From Gerris lacustris (taxonomy: Eukaryota; Arthropoda; Insecta; Hemiptera; Gerridae), in the NCBI GenBank assembly GCA_951217055.1, contig OX578282.1, positions 15,129,877 through 15,193,876 on the forward strand: 64,000 nucleotides of DNA. Reading direction: 5' to 3'. The notes under the pieces were generated by a model. It did no database searches and was not told the DNA's origin. It saw nothing but the letters and a program-made list of their open reading frames with translations. The translations under genes and the position numbers were made by a program. Positions 57,857 through 64,000 of this stretch are shown here, piece by piece. How positions within the stretch are numbered: position 1 is the first letter of the stretch; each line of letters opens with the position of its first letter.

Positions 57857-58480
57857 CTTGTTTACCAACTAGTTTCGTAAAATATATTTACATCGTCAGG
57901 GTAACTTACATAAAACAGGTTTGTTTATATTAATAAAATTAAAAATACAAAAAAATGTAAGTTAAAAGCCCTTATATGTAAGTTACCCTGACGATGTAAA
58001 TATATTTTATCGCCCTCCACTTGTAAACATTGTTATCCTGAGCGGCCGGTAAAGTTCCATTTTACAGCCCTGGGGCCTGTAAAAAAGTATGCTGTATCTT
58101 TACAGGGCCGCTAGTAGTTCGAGAAGCGGCCGCTTCCTGGCTGCGGCGTGCAGGAAGTGCTAGTAGTTCTCAGCGTCAGCTGTTCAATTAGTAATAATCA
58201 ATATTTTTATAACTGCAGTTTGTTTTGGTACTGATGTAACCTTAATATGCATTTATTGTTTTGAAGATTACGGAAAAATAGTTTGCATGTTTAGTAATTA
58301 GTTTACATGTGGTGGGCGATAAAATAGCGTACACACCACGACAGGCAGACGCAGTAAGCGACATGACAGGCATCGGGTGTTAAACGCACTCGTGCTTTCA
58401 AACTTTGCCATCGGCCTGTAATAACGCCCTTACTGCTCTAGGTACGTAAATAGTTATTACCAAACTAGTTGGTAAACAAG
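57857..58480. mobile_element. Nested foldback element in intron, outer part
   Basis: The ends CTTGTTTACCAACTAGTTT and AAACTAGTTGGTAAACAAG are a perfect 19-bp inverted repeat. Just inside, two perfect 34-base arms (57878-57911 and 57976-58009; core ACATCGTCAGGGTAACTTAC) form a large hairpin around a 64-base loop. The right part (58326-58480) is GC-richer, with GGCATCGGGTGTTAAACGC and CACTCGTGC motifs. Confidence 0.7.
58004..58325. mobile_element. Nested inverted-repeat element, inner part
   Basis: ATTTTATCGCCCTCCACTTG and (reverse complement of the right end) ATTTTATCGCCCACCACATG are an inverted repeat of about 25 bp. The 322-bp interior is GC-rich (AAGCGGCCGCTTCC, TTTACAGCCCTGGGGCCTG, TTTACAGGGCCG). 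Its left edge overlaps one arm of the outer element's hairpin, so the two share sequence. No target duplication was resolved. Confidence 0.65.
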
Positions 58481-59041
58481 TGTTTAATAAGTTACTGATA
58501 ACCAACCTACAACCTACTCACTGTTTCACCTAAAAGTTCCTTTTAGGTTTTTCTTTTCATTCATGTCAGCTTATTATATCAGCGTAGAAATAACGCCACT
58601 ATTGATAAAGATTGGAAGAGTCCTATGGTCAGAATTTGCTCGTTTAGTTCTCCCCTTTCTTACTTGTTAGTTACATGAATTTTGTAGGAAATAATCACAC
58701 TTCGTAATCGAACTGATCATTTCGTTAGTTAATTATTCGTTAGTTAAATTAATTAGGAACTTTAGTTAATTAGGAAGTAATAACAAGTTAAAAAATGCCT
58801 CTGTGGCATGAGATTTAATTTGCTAAGGGGCTACAGCAAAAGCACTTAAGAATTATGAGGGGCTTCTTGAGAATTCTGAGCTGTTCTTATATGAACCAGT
58901 AGCTTTACGGCCTGCCTCAGATTTGCATGTTAAAAACCTATCCTTGTTGGTTATAAGGTTCCTATAGGTATCCTTTCCCACTACTAATTATGCGTTAACC
59001 TTAAATAATCTACTTTACTTTTTGTTTCTTTTTTTTTACAG

Positions 59042-59152
59042 GAAAATTCTGAGGAGCTTTACAGTCTTGACAATGATTCATTTCTAAACAGTTTAGAAGC
59101 TATGACAATACAAAACTATTGGACAGATCACGTCAAACATACAAAATTGTAA
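59042..59152 (+). CDS. Type I membrane protein, exon 4 of 4: C-terminal tail and stop
   Basis: This last coding exon holds residues 125-160 and the TAA at 59150-59152. The acceptor is a long pyrimidine tract (TTTGTTTCTTTTTTTTTACAG) ending at 59041, entered in phase 0. The peptide begins ENSEELYSLDNDSFLNSLEA and ends MTIQNYWTDHVKHTKL. Acidic/Ser residues around Y131 (EELYSLDND) and an aromatic NYW near the end look like a conserved interaction tail, but I know no named motif that fits: there is no NPxY, no terminal PDZ ligand and no ITAM. Frame continuity across four exons with good splice sites makes the gene model solid even though the family is unknown. The symbol is left empty for that reason. 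Confidence 0.8.
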   Translation, partial: ENSEELYSLDNDSFLNSLEAMTIQNYWTDHVKHTKL

Positions 59153-61640
59153 TCCGCACTCCCAAAAAAGCAGTTCAAAAACCAAGGATAAAAACTATCA
59201 TCACATTCAGAATTTTAAACACATCATCGTCTCATCATTTCTCCTATATAGTCATCAATTAAGTTTTTATATCCATTAACTTATTAATTATATGATATAT
59301 ATAATTTTGTTTCTTATTTTTATTTTACATTTCACACTAAAATAAAAAAAAAATAAGTGCCTACTTAGATTTTTTTCCTCCAATATTAATTTTTGCATTT
59401 GTGTGTAAAACAAAAATTACCAATAACTCATTTTTTTAATTTATATTTTTTGTTACCAGTGTTGTGAATTCACTATTTATTTTGTTTTAGGGATTTTTTT
59501 CTTTTCTCGTCGTAGTATTCTGTCAATTTTATCTTTTTTTTATAAAAAAAAATATGAGTTCCTTTAAATTTATTTACTCATTATGTATTATATTTAATTA
59601 TTTTTTCATTTATGATAATTAGGTTTTAGTTTTTTTAGGTGTTTTCTTTAATTTTTGTGGTCCAATGATTTTTTTTTAATAATATAATTAATTTAGTATT
59701 ATTTTAAGATATAAGAGAAAAAATGTGATGTTAGTAAGTTCCCTCCCTCCCTCTCTATCTCTTTTGTTCTGGAGCATTTTTTGTTAATTGTGTTGCCAAG
59801 CCTTATTGATTTTGTAATTTTTATACATTTGTTTTTTATTTTTATGACATTAATGGTATCAATTTATTTTTATTTTTTTAACTAATCATTTGTAATATTA
59901 CAAAAAAATACTAAAATAAAAAATATGCTTACTCAGCTCAAAATTTTGAGTCAATGAAGCACAAATGTTCTTTGTGAAGAACAGAAATTAATAAATGAAT
60001 GCTAATTCATTTTAAATTAAAGAAGAAATATTAAAATGAGTGCATAACCACAAATAACATGTTTACTTAAAATACTACTTTTCAGCCTTTTGGCCTCAAT
60101 AGTGCTGTAGAAAATATTTTGACGTGTTATATAACGATCATTCTGGGTAAAAGAAAGATTGAGTAGACAATTTGGGACACTTCTTTAAATTGTTACTCCC
60201 CTTATAAAAAGAAAACTGAGGGGAGTAACAATCTAAAGAAGGTGTCCGGAATGATCTTCTTAAGACTGTTACTCCCCTGCATTGGACTAAACATCCCTTT
60301 GTCTTAATAGTTATTTAGTTAAAGTCATTTATATTCTAAAAAAAATCATAGGGGAGTAACAATCTAAAGAAGTACCCTTTTTCGTCTGATTAGTGCCTAT
60401 TATATGGCTTATTTCCTTTTTTTGGTGGGACTGAAGTCCTCGGTTAGCATATATTTTTAAGCTTCTCTCGTTTAAATTTGATTTAAGACCAACAATCTGT
60501 TTGGTATTCACTCTGCGAAGTAAACAGGTATCTACCTAATAGATGAGATATCTGCCACTTAAGTGGAGGCACATCACAGTACAATAGCAGCTACAAAAAT
60601 AGCTTTATAGTAGATCCTGGCCCTTCATAGGATATTACACCATGGATAATTAATTCTCATTATGGCACTAATGATGGCCAATAAGAAAAAAAGCTATGCT
60701 ATTGAAATTTTTAGCTGTTTTTATTGCTATTTTTTTTATCTTAGGCACTCATATTTAACAGCGTTTAATTGACTTCTTTCGTTTTTTACCAATAAATTTA
60801 AATCTTTATGGTCATTAGGTAGTTTAAATAATTTTTTTATTTAAGAAAAATATTTTATAAAAAGTTAATATAATTTTCTTTTAAATTTTTTTTGAATTTT
60901 GAAGTTTTAATTACACTGAATCCATAGTCAAAAGAAGTAAACTATTAATTGAAAATCATCAATGTTTTTATTAAAACTTATTAATTAAAATTTACTATAT
61001 TACCAATATCAATTTATTTAAATTAGACGATTTTACAATTTTCTTTTTCAAATATATTGTAAAAAATCATTGAAATTAAAATTCTTTTGATTTATTCAAC
61101 AAATAATGAAAATTGCAATGCTTTGTCTAATTTGATATTATTAATTATAATTATGTTTTTATTTTATATCGACTTGTTTTTAACTTTGACATTCCACAAT
61201 TTATGTATTTTTATTTTATTATAACTGTTATATTTTACACACTTTTATTTAACTTCATTTGTTTTGTGAGGTTCAAATTTGTTTTAATGTTTTTAAACAA
61301 TTTGGTTTTGGCAACAATCATAACTGGGTGAAAGGTTGCGGTTGATTTTTTATATATAGTCTTGATTTGTTTGTTTATTCTCATTCTATTTTATTTTTTA
61401 TTTTTATTCGTCTGATTGTCATTAAAGTAATTATTAAGTTACTCTTAAGCTGTGTGGGTTGATGTGGTTAAGAGTTTAAAAGACATTTACCAATTAATTT
61501 CATTCTACATTACAATTTTAACTTTTTCGTACTACAATATAGACTGGTTTTGACTGTAAAATACTTTTAGTTGTTTCTTCTGAGATTTTGTGTCGACTTA
61601 TTTATAACGAAATAAAACTTTGAAGAGTGAAATTTGTCAG
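59153..61640 (+). other. Probable 3' UTR and downstream flank
   Basis: After the stop codon the sequence becomes very T-rich, as in long insect 3' UTRs. Candidate AATAAA signals are at 59341, 59915, 59990 and 61611. The first lies about 190 bp after the stop and the last about 2.5 kb after it. Sequence alone cannot tell which is used. A four-arm hairpin element sits at 60175-60377; if the distal site is used, this hairpin would be in the mRNA. Confidence 0.5.
60175..60377 (-). mobile_element. Four-arm hairpin element, copy 3
   Basis: The same four arms are present in reverse order and orientation: CTTCTTTAAATTGTTACTCC, GGGGAGTAACAATCTAAAG, CTTCTTAAGACTGTTACTCC and GGGGAGTAACAATCTAAAG, with edges GGACAC and GTACCC. 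Arms 1 and 2 are almost perfect complements around a short loop. Confidence 0.8.
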
Positions 61641-63150
61641 ATTATTTTAAAAATAATTAATTTAAATTGCTAATGAAGTTCTGGTTCTTCCAATGCTGAT
61701 CGCACCATTAAGAGTTTAGGCCCCGACGTTTGATATCCAGTGTTGGAAGCAACTTCAGGAGCAACTTCATGTTGCCCAGGAGAAGTAACTTCGTTAACGT
61801 TGTTTAGAGGTGGTTAGAGTCCTATCAACATGTACTCCCCTAAAGATGCTCCCACTGCTGGGTGCAAAACATCGGTACCTAAACCCTTCTTGATGAGGTC
61901 ACCTCTAGAAGACCTATTACTTCATATTAATTCCACCTGCGGAAGCCTATGTTATACAATAGTTAATATTTAATAATTTCCTCTTTTCACCACTTAAGCT
62001 TATCATTATTGAACTGTAGACTGATTATTTCAGTGATTGTGACCAACTTAAGTGGTCAAAACAGGTCAAGATGTGAGGAAGTTATGTGCCGTACTAATTG
62101 GCTGATTTTTGTTTAATTATTGTAGCTTTAAAGCAATCATAGATGTGAGAATACTCTACAATTAATCTCATATCATATGATTCTGTTATCAATATTAGCT
62201 ATTACGCTTTTTTTTCTCTACGAGTAAGTAATGTTTATCTTAAGCTCTTAACCAATTTTGTTTCCGTCCTAACCTTACCAGTGTAGTCATTTACAGAAGA
62301 TATATGTTTAATTTATTACTTTTAATTTTTTTTTATTTATTTACGTAGGAATTAAATTATTATTGATGAGAAAACAGCTATTTTGATCAACGGCAACCTT
62401 AATTATTCTATAACTGATTAAATACATGTATTATATTAAATGTGAACCTCTTGAAGGATCTCAGTGGAATTGTGTTGTTCATGTGTTATTTTTTGTTTGT
62501 TTCTTTTCTTGTTCCAGTATGGTTCTAAATTGTTTTTTTTTTTTTTTGAGGGAGCCTAATTTATAGTATTGTTTATTTATTACTACAATTTTAAGATTTA
62601 TATTTTATATTTAATTTTTGCCTACATTAGCATTTATATAAGTTATAAATAGGCAGTTTTGAATAATTGTTGACTCCTTTATTAATGGAAATTTATTTTG
62701 ACTTTTAATTCTTGTTAACTATTTGAAATTATACTATAGTTATGATGGCAAGTCAAAATAAGTACTGTACTCTGTAAGAATATTCTTTCTTATATACCAA
62801 TTTTACTCTATGATGAGGATCTAATAGAATATCTTATTTGATCCCCTGAAGGCCAATTTTAAATTATTTTAAGATATTATCCACTGTTTAGTAATTACAC
62901 TAGTTTATGTAATTATGGCGGCTCTATATTTAATTTATTACTTTATCATAATGCAAATAGGAGTCTGGAAAAAAACTAAAAAATAAATTGAATACATATT
63001 CGAGAGTAAAATAAGCTGGTTTAATTGAATAAAATCATGGTTTTGGGAACACCTACAATATTTAATTATTAATGCCTTGTAACCTGTCAAGAATCAATAA
63101 ATTCATAATAAACCTCCATCCTTCCTTTCAAGTAACAATACATTCATAAT
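61641..63150. other. Non-coding flank with a family A tail fragment
   Basis: At 62070-62105, GTGAGGAAGTTATGTGCCGT and ACTAATTGGCTG are a family A tail without its body. At 61690-61930 GC is a little higher and motifs such as GGAGCAACTTCATGTTGCCC are seen, but no open frame is convincing. Confidence 0.4.
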
Positions 63151-63151
63151 A

Positions 63152-63860
63152 AAACTCCACCTGTTGCGTTACAACTGTTTAAATTCATATTAAGACCACT
63201 CTTCTTAACAACCTGTCGTGTTACAGCTGTTTACACTCATATTAAGACCACTCTTCTTAACAACCTGTCATGTTACAGCTGGATTATCCTCATATTAAGA
63301 CCACTCTTCTTAACAACCTGTCGTGTTACAGCTGTTTACACTCATATTAAGACCACTCTTCTTAACAACCTGTCATGTTACAACTGGATTATCCTCATAT
63401 TAAGACCAATCTTCTTAACAACCTAGTGTGTTACAGCTGGATTATACTCATATTAAGACCAATCTTCTTAACAACCTAGTGTGTTACTTCTGGATTATCC
63501 TCATATTAAGACCAATCTTCTTAACAACCTAGTGTGTTACAGCTGGATTATCCTCATATTATGACCAATCTTCTTAACAACCTAGTGTGTTACTTCTGGA
63601 TTATCCTCATATTAAGACCAATCTTCTTAACAACCTAGTGTGTTACTGCTGGATTATCCTCATATTAAGACCAATCTTCTTAACAACCTAGTGTGTTACA
63701 GCTGGATTATCCTCATATTAAGACCAATCTTCTTAACAACCTAGTGTGTTACTGCTAGATTATCCTCATATTAAGACCAATCTTCTTAACAACCTAGTGT
63801 GTTACAGCTGGATTATCCTCATATTAAGACCACTCTTCTTAACAACCTGTTTTGTAACAA
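63152..63860 (+). repeat. 53-bp minisatellite, about 13 units
   Basis: The unit is TCTTCTTAACAACCTAGTGT, GTTACAGCTGGATTATCCTC, ATATTAAGACCAA (53 bp). The outer units carry GTCGTG or GTCATG variants of AGTGTG and CCACTC in place of CCAATC. The inner ones are nearly identical, the usual pattern of a centre-homogenised array. Confidence 0.9.
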
Positions 63861-64000
63861 CTGTTAGCTTTCACTTTAAGACTCCACTGAATGCTGCCCA
63901 CATTTTTTGCAGTTCAATAACAATTTTCCCAGTTTAAGTTCTATTTAGTTTCTTTACTTTTAAACTACTACTTGCCTTAATATCAATCAATGAGGGGTTG

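Overview
The window looks like nuclear DNA of a large, AT-rich, transposon-filled eukaryotic genome, most likely an arthropod and probably an insect. The reasons are spliceosomal exons with GT..AG borders, tRNA-derived SINEs, many short inverted-repeat DNA transposons with visible target-site duplications, and several minisatellites. There are no bacterial operons or ribosome binding sites. The species cannot be named from the sequence alone.

Only one gene is well supported. It is the 3' part of a plus-strand gene with four coding exons (52791-52904, 54828-54971, 57440-57552, 59042-59152). The intron phases (1, 1, 0) match at every join, and the exons give a continuous 160-residue C-terminus. 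The predicted protein is a type I membrane protein. It has a Pro/Glu-rich stalk, three N-glycosylation sequons, an acidic juxtamembrane patch, one membrane span (about residues 70-94) and a cytoplasmic tail of about 66 residues. A 13-base exon at 52501-52513 is a phase-compatible candidate upstream. The rest of the gene was not found, so the 52 kb to the left may be one large intron or intergenic DNA. I do not recognise the family.

Layout. 1-52 kb is a mosaic of interspersed repeats. The main family ('A', about 550 bp) has a hairpin head at one end and a fixed tail at the other, and about 14 copies are recognisable. Family 'C' (about 600 bp) begins with a palindrome and can carry a tRNA-like B box. 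Families B, D, F, G and H and several pogo-, hAT- and PIF/Harbinger-like non-autonomous elements are also present. Four insertions have exact target duplications: two hAT-like (8 bp), one long-TIR element (8 bp) and one PIF/Harbinger-like (3 bp). All four sit inside copies of family A, which gives a relative chronology. 52.5-59.2 kb is the gene, and each of its three introns carries its own repeat: a 24-bp minisatellite and a family H copy, a 79-bp minisatellite, and a nested inverted-repeat element. 59.2-64 kb is probable 3' UTR, AT-rich flank and a 53-bp minisatellite.

The observations most worth following are: a common core sequence shared by otherwise different repeat families; the similarity between the 79-bp minisatellite unit and the exon next to it; a GC-richer, stop-free 100-codon stretch at 42611-42910 that reads like real protein; and an element family built from four alternating copies of one 22-base hairpin arm.
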